Part shown: one piece after another, positions 48,104-58,622 of the stretch
Numbering within the stretch: the stretch's first letter is position 1
Layout of the letters: each line of letters begins with the position of its first letter
Notes under the pieces: generated by a model
What the model was told of the DNA's origin: nothing
The model's input: only the letters and a program-made list of their open reading frames with translations
Databases searched by the model: none
NCBI GenBank assembly: GCA_034440615.1
Contig: JAOTOM010005151.1
Coordinates: forward strand, 1,099,501-1,163,500
Direction of reading: 5' to 3'
Source: Ashinkailepas kermadecensis
Lineage: Eukaryota > Arthropoda > Thecostraca > Neolepadidae
DNA: 64,000 nt
Translations under genes and position numbers: made by a program

Positions 48104-50232
48104 GAGCTCCGGCCGTGTCAGCTCTGACCGTGTCAGCTCCGGCTGTGTCAGCTGTGTCATCTCCGGCTGTGTCAGCTTCTGGTCGTGTCAGCCCCGGCTG
48201 TGTCAGCTCCGGCTGTGTTAGCTCCGGCTGTGTCAGCCCCGGCTGTGTCAGCTCCGGCTGTGTCAGCTCCGGCTGTGTCAGCTCCGGCTGTGTCAGCTCC
48301 GGCTGTGTCAGCTCCGACTGTGTTAGCTCCGGCTTTGTCAGCTCCGGCTGTGTGTCAGCTCCGGCTGTGTCAGCCCCGGCTGTATCAGCTCCGGCTGTGT
48401 CAGCCCCGACTGTGTTAGCTCCGGCTTTGTCAGCTCCGGCTGTGTCAGCCCCGGCTGTGTCAGCTCCGGCTGTGTCAGTCCCGGCTGTGTGAGATCCGGC
48501 TGTGTCAGCTCCGGCTTTGTCGGCTCCGGCTGTGTGAGCTCCGACTTTGTCAGCTCCGGCTGTGTTAGCTCCGGCTGTGTCAGCTCCGGCTGTGTCAGCT
48601 CCGGCTGTGTCAGCTCCGGCTGTGCCAGCTCCGGCTGTGTCAGCCCAGCGGTCATCTCCGGCTGTGTCAGCTCCGGCTGTGTCAGTCCCGGCTGTGTCAG
48701 CTCCGGCTGTGTCAGCTCCGGCTGTGTCAGCTCCGGCTGTGTCAGCTCCGGCTGTGTCAGCTCCGGCTGTGTCAGCCCGACTGTGTGAGCTCCGGCTGTG
48801 TTAGTTCCGGCTGTGTGAGGACCGGCTGTGTCAGCTCCGGCTGTATCAGCTCCGGCTGTGTCAGCTCCGGCTGTGTCAGTCCGGCTGGCAGCTCCGGCTA
48901 TGTCAGCTCCGGCTGTATCAGCTCCGGCTATGTTAGCTCCGGCTGTGTCAGCTCCGGCTGTGTCAGCTCCGGCTGTGTCAGCTCCGGCTGTGTCATCTCC
49001 GGCTGTGTCATCTCCGGCTGTGTCAGCTCCGGCTGTGTCAGCTCCGGCTGTATCAGTTGTGTCATCTCCGGCTGTATCAGCTCCGGCTGTGTCAGCTGAG
49101 GCTATGTCAGCTCCGGCTGTATCAGCTCCGGCTGTGTCTGCTCCGGCTGTGTCAGCTCCGGTTGTGTCAGTTGTGTCAACTCCGGCTGTATCAGTCCCGG
49201 CTGTGTTAGCTCAGGCTGTATCAGCTCCGGCTGTGTCAACCCAGGCTGTGTTATCTCCGGCTGTGTCAGCTCCAGCTGTGTCAGCTCCGGCTGTGTCATC
49301 TCCGGCTGTGTCAGCTCCGGCTGTGTCAGCCCCGGCTGTGTCAGCCCCGGCTGTGTCAGCCCCGGCTGCGTCAGCTCCGGCTGTGTCAGCCCCGGCTGTG
49401 TCAGCTCCGGCTGTGTTAGCTCCGGCTGTGTCAGCCCCGGCTGTGTCAGCTCCGACTTTGTCAGCTCCGGCTGTGTCAGCTCCGGCTGTGTCAGCTGAGG
49501 CTATGTCGGCTCCGGCTGTATCAGCTCCGGCTGTGTCAGCTCCGGCTGTGTCAGCCCCGGCTGTGTCAGTTGGTAACTCCGGCTGTATCAGTCCCGGCTG
49601 TGTTAGCTCAGGCTGTGTCAGCTCCGGCTGTGTCAACCCAGGCTGTGTCAGCTCCGGCTGTGTCAGCTCCGGCTGTGTCAGCTCCGGCTGTGTCAGCTCC
49701 GGCTGTGTCAGCTCCGGCTGTGTCAGCCCCGGCTGTGTCAGCTCCGGCTGTGTCAGCTCCGGCTGTGTCAGCTCCGGCTGTGTCAGCCCCGGCTGTGTCA
49801 GCTCCGGCTGTGTCAGCTCCGGCTGTGTCATCTCCGGCTGTGTCATCTCCGGCTGTGTCAGCTCCGACTGTGTCAGCTCCGGCTGTGTCGTCTCCGGCTG
49901 TATCAGCTGTGTCAGCTCCGGCTGTGTCAGCTGTGTCAGCCCCGGCTGTGTCAGCTCCGCCTGTGTCAGCTTCGGCTGTGTCGTCTCCGACTGTATCAGC
50001 TGTGTCAGCTCCGGCTGTGTCAGCTGTGTCAGCCCCGGCTGTGTCAGCTCCGCCTGTGTCAGCTTCGGCTGTGTCAGCCCCGGCTGTGTCAGCTCCGGCT
50101 GTGTCATCTCCGGCTGTGTCAGCTGTGTCAGCTCCGGCTGTGTCGTCTCCGGCTGTATCAGCTGTGTCAGCTCCGGCTGTGTCAGCTCCGACTGTGTCAG
50201 CCCCGGCTGTGTCAGCTCCGGCTGTGTGACAG
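48104..50232. repeat. 15-bp minisatellite, about 140 copies
   Basis: The unit is GCTCCGGCTGTGTCA with frequent GCCCCGGCTGTGTCA, ATCTCCGGC and GCTCCGACT variants and occasional short insertions (GCTGTGTCA, GTGTGTCA). Because 15 is a multiple of three and only one of six frames hits a stop (TGA on the minus strand), long open frames appear as SAPAV, GCVSS, ELTQP and ADTAG repeats. Frame changes occur along the array (for example near 49570). Blocks of several hundred bases look duplicated within it (compare 49080-49330 and 49490-49690). It lies entirely within intron 8 and is taken as non-coding. Confidence 0.96.
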
Positions 50233-50479
50233 CTGATTGCTGTTACCGTGCGACGCATCGTGCCGTTTGATCACGGCTGGTGGCTTCTGCCGCAGATATC
50301 GTTATCGCTGGCGAGAGCCCAGTCCCACTGATGGCATATTCAAATGACGCAATCCGTCACCGACATAATAGAGCGCGCTGCCAAGCACTTGCTCGCATGC
50401 ATACGACATACGCGTCTTCTCATGGTCGGGCTCTGATCGCACCAGCGAGTCAGGCTCGTAATCTTTGCCAACGTCAAAT

Positions 50480-50800
50480 CAATGGGTGAATATTGCTCGG
50501 GAGAGCCGTTCTCTGGTCGTCGGCGGCGGCGTTCGACGGTCGCCGCCACCTCTGGTCGCAATGTGCGGGACGGCCTGATCCGACCCCGGGAAGCGGGCCG
50601 GCCATGTGGCACGAGCCACCGGCCATGTCTCGTCCGCCCGGAACGCGATGGCTCCTCCCGGGCCGGTCGTGGCGCGCGCCACCGGCCCTCGTCCGCTCGG
50701 TACGTATTGACCTCGTACGCTCTGTACGCGGCGACGCCTCCCGGGGCGGGCGGGGCTGACGCGCAGCAGCTGGGCCTACGACGGAACCATCTGCGGTGAA
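50480..50800. other. Intronic CpG-rich segment
   Basis: CG-dense DNA (TCGTCGGCGGCGGCGTTCGA, GCGGGCCGGCC, GGCGGGCGGGGC) with several frames open for about 100 codons but no recognisable protein or conserved splice signals. A possible regulatory island; composition is the only evidence. Confidence 0.35.
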
Positions 50801-51341
50801 TCTTCTCGGCGATGGTGGCGTGCCGAGAGACTCGCATTGTGATCAGGGTCATCAGCCGCCGTAGGCGATTGAGTCAATGGCGGGTCCCGGGCCTACGTCA
50901 TGTCGACGCCATCGGCGTCTGGAAGGTGGCCGCACGAGACGTCGACTCCGTGCCCACAACAACAGTGGTTGCCAAATGCACCTGTTGTCGGCGCCCGGCC
51001 TGTGGCTTGCAGTCAGACCGCGTCACATACTTATGTAGCTCAGTGGTTCCGCGGTGTCTGCCATGTAGACATTAGATATTGTGCACGATGTCGATGTAGG
51101 CAGGTTGGTATTCTACACAAGTTGCGAAGTATTTCACAAGTGAGATGTGCGCGGATTCACAGACCGTAATTGTACGAGACTGATTCATGTAGATCGAGGG
51201 GGTCTCTCCCTTTTGGACAGCACGTCCCACTGCGGAACATGACCCGGGTTTCAGTCATGCAGTACGTGCGTGTCTACGAGCGACTGCGGCACGTGCATTG
51301 CCCGTGACGCAACAATTGGCACCGGCAGCGTTGCGATGCCT

Positions 51342-51599
51342 CTGCGTGTGTTGACGGTGCTGCTGACGTCACCGTCTGTATCGGCAGGGTTGATGACGTG
51401 ACGGCAGGTGTTAACTGTTTTAATGTCGTGACGTCACAAATCGGCAATGTTGATGACGTGATGGTGGGTGCTAACTATTTTAATGGCGTGACGTCAGATA
51501 CCGGCAATGTTGATGACATAACTGCGGGTTTCCACTGTTTTGATGGCGTGACGTCAAATACCGGAAATGTTGATGACGAATCGGCGCGGGTGTCGGCAG
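51342..51599 (+). repeat. 60-bp tandem repeat leading into the exon-9 acceptor
   Basis: Units of 60 bp (CGGCA-(A/G)TGTTGATGACGT, then ACTGTTTTAATGGCGTGACG) start near 51381, 51442, 51502 and 51562. The real acceptor TGTCGGCAG|CGTCGATGAG is a further diverged copy of the same TCGGCAGGGTTGATGACG motif. An in-frame reading is open throughout (GNVDDVMVGANYFNGVTSDT per unit). TATCGGCAG at 51387 is a plausible alternative acceptor. Confidence 0.87.
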
Positions 51600-51805
51600 C
51601 GTCGATGAGCGGTCCGGACGAGTCAGCTGGCCTGTCGGACGGCCACCTGGGCCTGGTGGTGGGCCTGCTGATGTTCGTGCTGCTGGCCGTGCTGCTGGCC
51701 GTGGGCCTGCTCTACTGGCGCGGACGGCGACTCAAGTCGGACAGCCTTACCTACACCACCTTCACAGGACCGTTCGGCGACAGGAAGGTCACCATCAGCA
51801 CCAAG
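51600..51805 (+). CDS. Ddr: DDR exon 9: transmembrane segment
   Basis: The first two bases complete Ala; the exon then reads SMSGPDESAGLSDG, then the membrane helix HLGLVVGLLMFVLLAVLLAV and GLLYW, then the basic stop-transfer RGRR and LKSDSLTYTTFTGPFGDRKV, then TISTK. Single-pass type I topology is clear. The helix has evenly spaced leucines and small residues, in line with the leucine-zipper-like, constitutively dimeric DDR membrane helix. The acceptor TGTCGGCAG at 51599 is chosen because it matches the phase of exon 8 (first donor). The donor is ACCAAG|GTTAGT at 51806, phase 0. Heavy use of CTG and GTG codons sets it apart from the repeat DNA just upstream. Confidence 0.88.
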
Positions 51806-52169
51806 GTTAGTTCCGGGTCACATCCATCTAGACGGGTAAAGTTTGGGAGAGGTCGGGGACAGAAGTTTACGTTTACGTTGATTTTATAGTCTAACTTGCC
51901 GAACATCACAACCGGTTTCTTGATTCACAATAACTATCCCATTCCTTCGCATCCGCATGACATTGTCCTTGTTTGAGTCTGTTGAGCCGGTGCCAATTGG
52001 CTGTACTGTTCTCGGCTGCAACTGCAACTGCCGAAGTCCCCACGTCCCCTGCTGTTCGGCAAGCGCATTTCTTCATATTCATCCTGTACAATCGTAGCCA
52101 CGAGCTGCGTGAATGCACTTGGAAGCAAATACGAAAACTTCACGCAAGAATACAGGCGCCCATCAGCAC

Positions 52170-52765
52170 CAAGGTCAATCTCAGGTCACGGCCGAGTGGA
52201 CCGGCTCGGGACCGTTGACAGTGGTGGTAACGGCCGAGTGGACCGGCTCGGGACCGTCGACAGCGGTGGTCACAGCCGAGTGGACCGGCTCGGGACCATG
52301 GACAGCGGTGGTCACGGCCGAGTGGACCGACTCGGGACCATCGACAGCGGTGGTCACGGCCGAGTGGACCGGCTCGGGACCATCGACAGCGGTGGTCACG
52401 GCCGAGTGGACCGGCTCGGGACCATCGACAGCGGTGGTCACAGCCGAGTGGACCGGCTCGGGACCATGGACAGCGGTGGTCACGGCCGAGTGGACCGGCT
52501 CGGGACCATCGACAGGGGTGGTCACGGCCGAGTGGACCGGCTCGGGACCGTCGACAGCGGTGGTCACGGCCGAGTGGACCGGCTCGTCGACAGCGGTGGT
52601 CACGGCCGAGTGGACCGGTTCGGGACCGTCGACAGCGGTGGTCACAGCCGAGTGGACCGGCTCGGGACCGTCGACAGCGGTGGTCACAGCCGAGTGGACC
52701 GGTTCGGGACCATCGACAGCACTGGTCACGGCCGAGTGGACCAGTTCGGGACCATCGACAGCGAA
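52170..52765. repeat. 42-bp minisatellite, about 14 copies
   Basis: The unit is CGGCCGAGTGGACCGGCTCG plus GGACC(A/G)TCGACAGCGGTGGTCA. One unit near 52560-52610 lacks 12 bases. Being a multiple of three, it leaves frames open for about 240 codons on both strands (GHGRVDRLGTVDSG; AEWTGSGPSTAVVT). Taken as non-coding. It begins 12 bases after a stray copy of the exon-9 donor sequence. Confidence 0.93.
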
Positions 52766-52974
52766 AGCCGCGCGTCCTGCGGGCACGCTCTGCTGCAGTC
52801 AGGCAGTTCCGAGAGAGCCTGCTCTTGAGACGGCTGGATTCTAGTGGTCGCACTCTGTAGCACGGTGGCGTGGGAGCCGGTCGAAACAGACTTTCTGCGA
52901 TTTGATGCTGACAGCCCGAGTTCGATCATATGCAACGCCCATGCCGCTGCTAGCATGGAGTGACACTACGCTTG

Positions 52975-53235
52975 TTGCCCGCCGAACAGCATCGGTGTCC
53001 GTCATAGGATCTCAGTTTGAGCAGAGTCGGCACCCATGGCACCGTTGACCTGGATAACACAGCGCTTGACAACGAGTCTGACAGCCTCGGTGTCCACCAC
53101 GGGACCTTAGCTTGACCAGATTAGCACCCGTGGCACCGTTTGCCTGGATAACACAGCGCTTGACAACGAGACAGCCTCAGTGTTCATCAAGGAGTCTGAG
53201 TTTGGTCAGCGTTGACCCGAATGTCACCGCTGGCG
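52975..53235. repeat. About 90-bp direct repeats
   Basis: Two and a half copies around CACC(C/G)(A/G)TGGCACCGTT and CTGGATAACACAGCGCTTGA, at about 52990-53080 and 53110-53190, with a diverged third. Confidence 0.8.
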
Positions 53236-53338
53236 CGCGCAAGGGGTAACTGACAACCAGCAGTGTCCTGCCAGGCCCTTTGCCAGACACCGGCTGGTAT
53301 GCTAAGACGTTGGGTCGAAGGCCACATACACGGCACAA

Positions 53339-53536
53339 GCTGCGTTTATAACGTTAATAAACATAAAGGCGTCACAACGGCGAAAGGCGTCATTTCGTAT
53401 CACAGTTTGCTTGCAGTTCTGTTATCAAAGTGGATGTCGAAGTGGCGGTTCGATACCAGTTCCATTATCAATCTTGTCGAGACGACGCCTTTCGCCGTTT
53501 TGACGCCGTTTTGTTTATTCGCGTTGCAAACGCGGC
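53339..53536. mobile_element. MITE with about 60-bp inverted repeats, 198 bp
   Basis: The left arm GCTGCGTTTATAACGTTAAT.. continues with AACATAAAGGCGTCACAACG and GCGAAAGGCGTC. The right arm in reverse reads GCCGCGTTTGCAACGCGAAT.., AACAAAACGGCGTCAAAACG, GCGAAAGGCGTC. The arms match at roughly 85% over 55-60 bases. The loop is about 75 bases. No target duplication is obvious. A non-autonomous DNA transposon of unknown family. Confidence 0.82.
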
Positions 53537-54765
53537 TCTCTCGCCGTTCCCACGGGGCTGCGAATTGTTGGGACGTGATCTCTGCTACTTGGTCGACAGC
53601 AGTGCGACCAGCACCGTCATGGTGTGCAGGAGCGTCGACAGGCCTCACGCTGGGGTTGAAATGTCGGCCGTGCTAAGGGGAGGGAGGGGAGAAGAGTAGG
53701 CATGCACGGTCAGCTTCGAATACGCACTTATGTGCATACCAGTGTCTATCAGAGATAGAGAAGTAGGTAATATTCTGGTGGTCTTGCACCTGGTTCCGTG
53801 CCAACAGCGTCGCCATGGGCTTTCAATACCGGAACAACCTTTGGTCAAACCGGGCTCATGCTTGGCAGGTGAGGTGCTCGGTAAGAAGTTCGGCACGCTA
53901 GCCCAATACACTTTTTTCCCTGAGCTTTGCGTCAGGAGTCACACAATCAACAGCAGAAGAACGAACAACTGGAACTGCTTCAGAGGGACGCTCCTCCTGA
54001 TTGCGTCAGGAGCCATTGCTAAGTTTGGAAATCTGCAAGAACTTCAAACACCTATAGTATTCACCGATGCTTTTCATGACGTCGATAGGCGGTTTTTACG
54101 GAACAAAAAGATAAATAGGACCCAGACGATTGGTAGGAAAATAAATTGATATGACCGAACCTGGTAGGGAACCATCAGGCAACATTGCCGGCAGTCTAAA
54201 TTCCTACGACTAGGGATTTTCTCCGACAATGCCACGACTTACGGTATCGCAAATGATCCAGGTCTTTGGTGAGCGGCCAAGTCGTCCAGGTGACTAGTGC
54301 CTGCCCGGTGGCAGACGACCATGACCAACCGGATTTAGGTCATCTTCGGTGTGGTGGAACGAGAACAAGATTGCTCCTGCTGGGCTTAGCGGGCTGAGTC
54401 TTGAGAGGACGTTGCGACGCTGCTGCGGCCATTACAGCCGAAGCAGCTCCCGTTACCACACGGCCGCCGCCCTGCAATTGCGTCCTCATTGCCGGAGCGG
54501 ACACAGTCGGGAAGCACGTTACCGCGACCCGTCTCTCGCTCGGCTTGGCTGGGGGTCAGACATCCTGGTGGATGTCCCAATGAATATATACGCACACTAA
54601 CGCACTCGCAAAGAGAAACATGGATTCATTTTTACCAGCGTCATCCGGATGTGTAGGTGGGAAAAAAATCTGAATTTAAGCGTGACTGAGAAGATTTTTG
54701 GTCAATTTTCTTCCCGACAAATCTAACAGGGTCAGTGCTAAGCTTCCGAATGAGTGTGTGTGGGG

Positions 54766-54792
54766 TGGGGGTGGGGGGGGGGGGGGGGGGGT
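54766..54792. repeat. Poly-G tract, quadruplex-prone
   Basis: GGGGTGGGGGTGGGGG followed by more than a dozen G. Similar runs lie at 10030, 23106, 40985, 41095 and 62868. Homopolymers of this length are also typical assembly weak points. Confidence 0.9.
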
Positions 54793-55004
54793 GCACAGTG
54801 CCCCGTTACTCCTCCCCACCCCACCCACCCCCAACTCCGACGGCTATGTGTGGAAGCCCGCCGGATGTGAGTATTGGGATAGCGCATAATGGCGCTCCAT
54901 ATGAGATCTTCCGAACGAAACATTAACATTAGAGAAACACTAACTTTAACGAAACACTAAATCCGCCTATGAAACCTTGTGCAAGCTATTTGTTTGCTCC
55001 ATGG

Positions 55005-55120
55005 GCCGGATGGATACAAGCCATGAGGGGGAGGGGCGCTGGGCATATATTATAAGTGGCCCATGGCCATATCGCCATAGTTGGGGACACTGTGAGCTGT
55101 TGTGCCTCTTGACGCGGACA
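55005..55120. repeat. Dispersed repeat D, copy 1
   Basis: Shares GGGG(C/A)GCTGGGC-TATAT-ATAAGTGG, CATCGTCATAGTTGG-GACAC and GTGAGCTGTTGTG blocks with 61510-61625 in the same orientation. Family unknown. Confidence 0.7.
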
Positions 55121-55558
55121 TAGCTTCTACGCTCGGGTGGCTGTGCGAGCATTCCTGCTTATCTCGTTAGCTTTATGTAGAAATACATGTGCGCTTGAAT
55201 ACATACTTGCATATAGATATATTCATATTAGTTACGCTAGGTCATATTCGCCTATTCTTTATGTATCTGTTTATAACATATTCTTGCATTGTATGTATGA
55301 CTGTTCCCCTCCGACAGCTAGAATGACACAACTGGACGGTTGCTAACAACTGGCAGCTTTCCAGGTTTTTCTGAACCATATCCATTAACCCTGAGACATT
55401 CGATTGAAATAGTCGAGTGGGGCTATATCTACCACACATATTTCATCCATTATTGTGCCAGTGGAAAGCATGGCTAATTGATACACGTCCCGGTTCGTAT
55501 TTTACACCGAAGTGCACCGCAGGGAAACGGTCCTGACACTTCATTCGGCTGCTCGCAG

Positions 55559-55829
55559 GGGGTGTCCAAGAAGAAGCCGCTAGTCCCTCTCACCAACGGT
55601 CTGAAGGAGGACAAGGGCAGTCTGTTCGGGCGCCTGGACATCGCGGCAGGACCGGCCGCGCAGACACTGCCCGGCCGCGCCGCCGGCACGCCACATTTGC
55701 CGCAAACGTCGCCACGTGACGTCATCAACGGCAAGGGTCTGGTGGTGAACCACCTGGACGCCAGCACGTTCCCGGCCATGAAGCTGAAGGGCGGTCAGAG
55801 ACGGGACGACAGGGCCATGTATCAGTCCG
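55559..55829 (+). CDS. Ddr: DDR exon 10: cytoplasmic juxtamembrane region
   Basis: Phase 0 start after GCTGCTCGCAG. It reads GVSKKKPLVPLTNGLKEDKG, then SLFGRLDIAAGPAAQTLPGR, then a Pro/Thr stretch (TPHLPQTSPRDVINGKG) and LVVNHLDASTFPAMKLKGGQ, then RRDDRAMYQS. DDRs have an unusually long cytoplasmic juxtamembrane region that carries docking sites and autoinhibits the kinase; its sequence varies, and this one has no NPxY docking motif in the visible part. The 90-codon open frame, GC-rich coding composition and exact phase fit (phase 0 in, phase 1 out at TCCG|GTGAGT, 55830) support it. The downstream intron repeats its donor. Confidence 0.87.
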
Positions 55830-56040
55830 GTGAGTGCGCCCTGCTCCAGTCCACAGGCGAGATGATATGGTCCAGGGACAGGGGATGGTGAGTCAGCCCT
55901 GTTCTAGTTCACAGGCGAGACAACATGGTCCAGAGACAGGGGCTGGTGAGTGCGCCATGTTCCAGTCCACACGTGAGACGATATGCTCCAGGGGCAGGGG
56001 CTGGTGACAGTCCAGAGGCGAGATGACATAGTCCAAAAAT
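55824..56040 (+). repeat. About 61-bp tandem repeat of the exon-10 donor
   Basis: The exon edge CAGTCCGGTGAGTGCGCCCT starts the first unit. Further units carry GGATGGTGAGTCAGCCCTGT (near 55886), GGCTGGTGAGTGCGCCATGT (near 55946) and GGCTGGTGACAGTCCAG (near 56002). Each unit also has CCAGTCCACAGGCGAGA and TGGTCCAG. Three of four units keep a GG|TGAGT donor-like motif. Confidence 0.9.
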
Positions 56041-56687
56041 AGGACCTGTTCATCCTTCTTCCTTCAACTGCTGCTTCGTCTTCGTCTCTAACTTATTGTT
56101 CTCTTAAACCTATGGTCAGGAGACAGGAACTCGTCAGCACTCATTTTCCTGGGAGATTATTTAACCCCTAAAGCTGGTCTAATGCTGATCCCAAATCGCC
56201 TGATACATTTTTATGTGAAACCGGAAGTATCGAAGGTCGCAGCATTGGTAAGGGTGTCATTGGCAAACAATTGAAGTCACTCTAACCAGAAATGTCTGAA
56301 CTGTCGTACATTGAAACCAGGTCACGCTTTCCACTGATCCGGTTCTCCAGGTTTATGTTCAGACAATTAGCATTACCGAACTATGGCATACACGGTGAAC
56401 GATCGTAAATGGGCAAGTAGACAATTCATCATGAAATATAATTATGCCAATGGTGGCCTGAGATTCGGTAACACACTCACTGATATTAATAAGTATGACG
56501 ACGTTGCGCAACGTTTAATCATTGGCTAACAAACTCAATAGAAGCTGACTTCTGAGTATGGCCTGCGCACCTGTGGGCTCAGTGTTGTTATTTCCACCGC
56601 ACTCCCAGATAGTATCACAGAGCCGAGTGTCTCTGACTGCGTTGTGAAGAGAGATCTTGTGAGCTTGGTGATCGACCCCGTCCCCAG
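55830..56687 (+). other. Ddr: Intron 10
   Basis: An 858-bp intron: donor repeats to 56040, then unique DNA (56041-56680) with nothing further supported. The acceptor is GACCCCGTCCCCAG. Confidence 0.88.
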
Positions 56688-56908
56688 AAAGCACCTCGGA
56701 GCTGAGCGACTCCACGACGGCCGAGGTGCGGCCATCCCTGAGTCATACTCCGCCCAAGTACCAGTACGAGAACCTGCGCTCCAGTCCGGTGGCGAGTCGC
56801 GACTCGGTGCGAGTCAGTCCGCTGCCCGCACGGCGTCTCGGCGCCGACACCCTGGAGAAGCAGCGCCGCACTGACCCCGGCGGCGACCCCACCGGTGTCA
56901 GTCGCAAG
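56688..56908 (+). CDS. Ddr: DDR exon 11: juxtamembrane region, tyrosine motif
   Basis: The first two bases complete Glu, then STSELSDSTTAEVRPSLSHT, then PPKYQYENLRSSPVASRDSV, then RVSPLPARRLGADTLEKQRR, then TDPGGDPTGVSRK. The PPKYQYENL stretch gives two close tyrosines, one in a YxxL context, as plausible phosphotyrosine docking sites; the rest is Ser/Pro/Arg-rich and probably disordered. The acceptor is CCGTCCCCAG at 56687 and the donor CGCAAG|GTGAGC at 56909, phase 0. The frame stays open for 73 codons and the composition is coding-like (GC-rich third positions). Confidence 0.86.
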
Positions 56909-57951
56909 GTGAGCACAGGCGTCAGATGACAAGCCAAGACCCTGGTGTGGGGATGTAGGGCCGACTTTAGTCTAATGCAATCAGGTAGAGCTGATGATTG
57001 TTTGTAGAGCTGGCGTTAGTCTGTTGTGATATTATGTAGCTGAGCGGGCTGGTTATCACTGGCGTGTTGTGAGACTGTGGAGCTGATACCAGTATGTTGT
57101 GAAGCTGTGGAGTCAACACAAACTTCGTGCGGTACTGCACAACCGACTTCAGCATGACATGATGCTGCGGGGACAAAATTAGCCGCAGCGAGGCGATACT
57201 TAGCGACGGCGTTGTTGTGAAGTCAACTAAGTCAATTTGTGGTCTCCAAGTTAAGTGAAGACTTGGGTCAACCCTGGTAGCGACATCAATCTCTCTGCTT
57301 TCTTCATTTTTTTAGCATAACATGAGCATCACTTTTACCCTCAGAAGAATGAAATTAAAAAGATGGAAAGACAGACGGATTAAAAACAAGAAAAGCCAGA
57401 AAGAAGTTTTTAATGAACGTGCGGAGCTGACACTGCATACTGATATGATTGGTGGCTGTTACCACAGGGGCTGCGATGGTGCCTTCGAATTTACGTCAGG
57501 GCATCCATCATCGCCCGAAGTTGTGGTATTGTTCCCCGCCAGTGCAATTCGTGACCTGACAAGCTCGTCAACCATTCAAAGCGTCCTGACAGTGCAACAA
57601 AGCGCGGCCAGGTCGCTGCATGACCGCGCACACGGTGGTTACAGCTGCATCATGAGCCCGTGGCAGTCGACAGGCGGCGCTTCGCCGAAACGCGGCGCAT
57701 ATTTGCAGTCGGGACAGGTCGGCCGTCACTTTAAAGCCGACGTCAAATCAATCTGGCGGCGTCGGCTGGTCAAAAGACCGACCACCCGGCCCCGACGGCG
57801 CCCCCGCGTGTTTTCGGTCGTCACGTTATTGATTCGGCCAACACGGGGCAATCAGTGGCGGATGATCTTTCACCTGAATGCATCGGCAGGAAGAAGCCGG
57901 CGAACAGACAAACAACTCTAATTAGACGAGCGTGAAATGGCTTTTCGGCAG
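56909..57951 (+). other. Ddr: Intron 11
   Basis: A 1-kb intron. The first 320 bases are degenerate units of about 35-45 bp around TGT(G)GAGCTGA-ACCAGTATGTTGTGA. 57560-57900 is CpG-rich with an open frame of unknown meaning. The acceptor is GGCTTTTCGGCAG. Confidence 0.85.
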
Positions 57952-58056
57952 GGCTACGGGTCGCAGCTGGACTCTCCGCTGCGAGGTCAGGTCGAGAGGT
58001 TCCCCGCCAGCGCCCTCCAGCTTCAGCAGCGGCTCGGTGACGGCAAATATGGCGAC
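57952..58056 (+). CDS. Ddr: DDR exon 12: kinase start with glycine loop
   Basis: It reads GYGSQLDSPLRGQVERFPAS, then ALQLQQRLGDGKYGD, phase 0 at both ends. FPxxxLxxxxxLGxGxFGE(V) is the first strand and ATP-binding glycine loop of the DDR kinase; here G-D-G-K-Y-G keeps the GxGxxG pattern with Tyr for Phe. The donor GGCGAC|GTGAGT at 58057 cuts right after the loop, so the next exon should begin with a Val codon; reading on instead reaches a stop after about 12 codons. No following exon (VAVK lysine, HRD, DFG) was recognised up to 64000, so the catalytic core lies beyond the window. Confidence 0.9.
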
Positions 58057-58559
58057 GTGAGTGTACCGTCGCTGTCTCTGCTCCGTGACAATTGATCTGC
58101 ACCCGCGGCTGTGAGTGGCATCACCACCCGCTTCGTCGTGCCCGCATCGACACCCGTTCTGGTCGCACCCCGTGCCACCACGCGCTTATTCGTACCCCGC
58201 ATTGTCACCCGCTTGCTTCTGTCCTCTTGGCTCTTGGCTGGTCAAATAGAGAAATCCAATGAAGAGTGAATTGCGCTGAAGTGTGGCCAGCTACCCTGTG
58301 TCAACGACTTCTGGCAATACCCATCAGCACTACACTAGTGATGACGTTGAACAGACGGTCAGTAAGCACTCCAGACTGAGGGAGTACTACACTGCGCCTC
58401 ATAGTATGCACTGCGCCTCGTAGATACAGATGAAGCGCTGCCCTCAGCGGGTGGCGGCCTGAACATGCGTCTGACGTATGGATTAGTACCGACAGACTCT
58501 CTGAGCGGCAGTCGCTGGCCAGAAACTCTCGCTATGTACGTCGGACCATTGGAACGCTG

Positions 58560-58622
58560 ATGTTTGTTTGTTTGTTTATTGGGGTTTAGGGGCGCATCGA
58601 CTGCAGTGGTCATGCAGCGCCC
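58560..58622. repeat. Dispersed repeat C, copy 2
   Basis: A TGTT run followed by TTGGGGTTTAGGGGCGCATC, GACTGCAGTGGTCATGCAGC, GCC. Same order as 39464-39522. Confidence 0.55.

Larger units (their letters stand above)
46875..51599 (+). other. Ddr: Intron 8
   Basis: A 4.7-kb intron holding the right part of the TTAA element, a perfect hairpin at 47516-47542, the 15-bp minisatellite, a CpG-rich segment near 50480-50800 and a 60-bp array ending at the exon-9 acceptor. 47550-48100 and 50810-51340 show nothing supported. Confidence 0.7.
51806..55558 (+). other. Ddr: Intron 9
   Basis: A 3.75-kb intron with a second copy of the exon-9 donor context at 52158 (CATCAGCACCAAGGTCAATC). That copy opens the 42-bp array, which is followed by repeats of about 90 bp, a MITE at 53339-53536, a G-run (54766-54792) and the dispersed repeat D copy at 55005-55120. 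53540-54750 and 55130-55540 show nothing supported. The acceptor is CGGCTGCTCGCAG. Confidence 0.85.

Noticed and set aside
48828..50270. 480-codon frame (SAPAV/GCVSS repeats) and its minus-strand counterparts
   Set aside because: Product of the 15-bp minisatellite; the peptide type changes where the repeat slips frame, and five frames are open at once.
52109..52853. Frames of about 240 codons on both strands
   Set aside because: Translation of the 42-bp minisatellite.
57322..57921. 199-codon frame before exon 12
   Set aside because: No similarity. Exon 11 joins exon 12 in phase without it, and it starts in AT-rich intron; the open frame largely reflects the CpG-rich patch.
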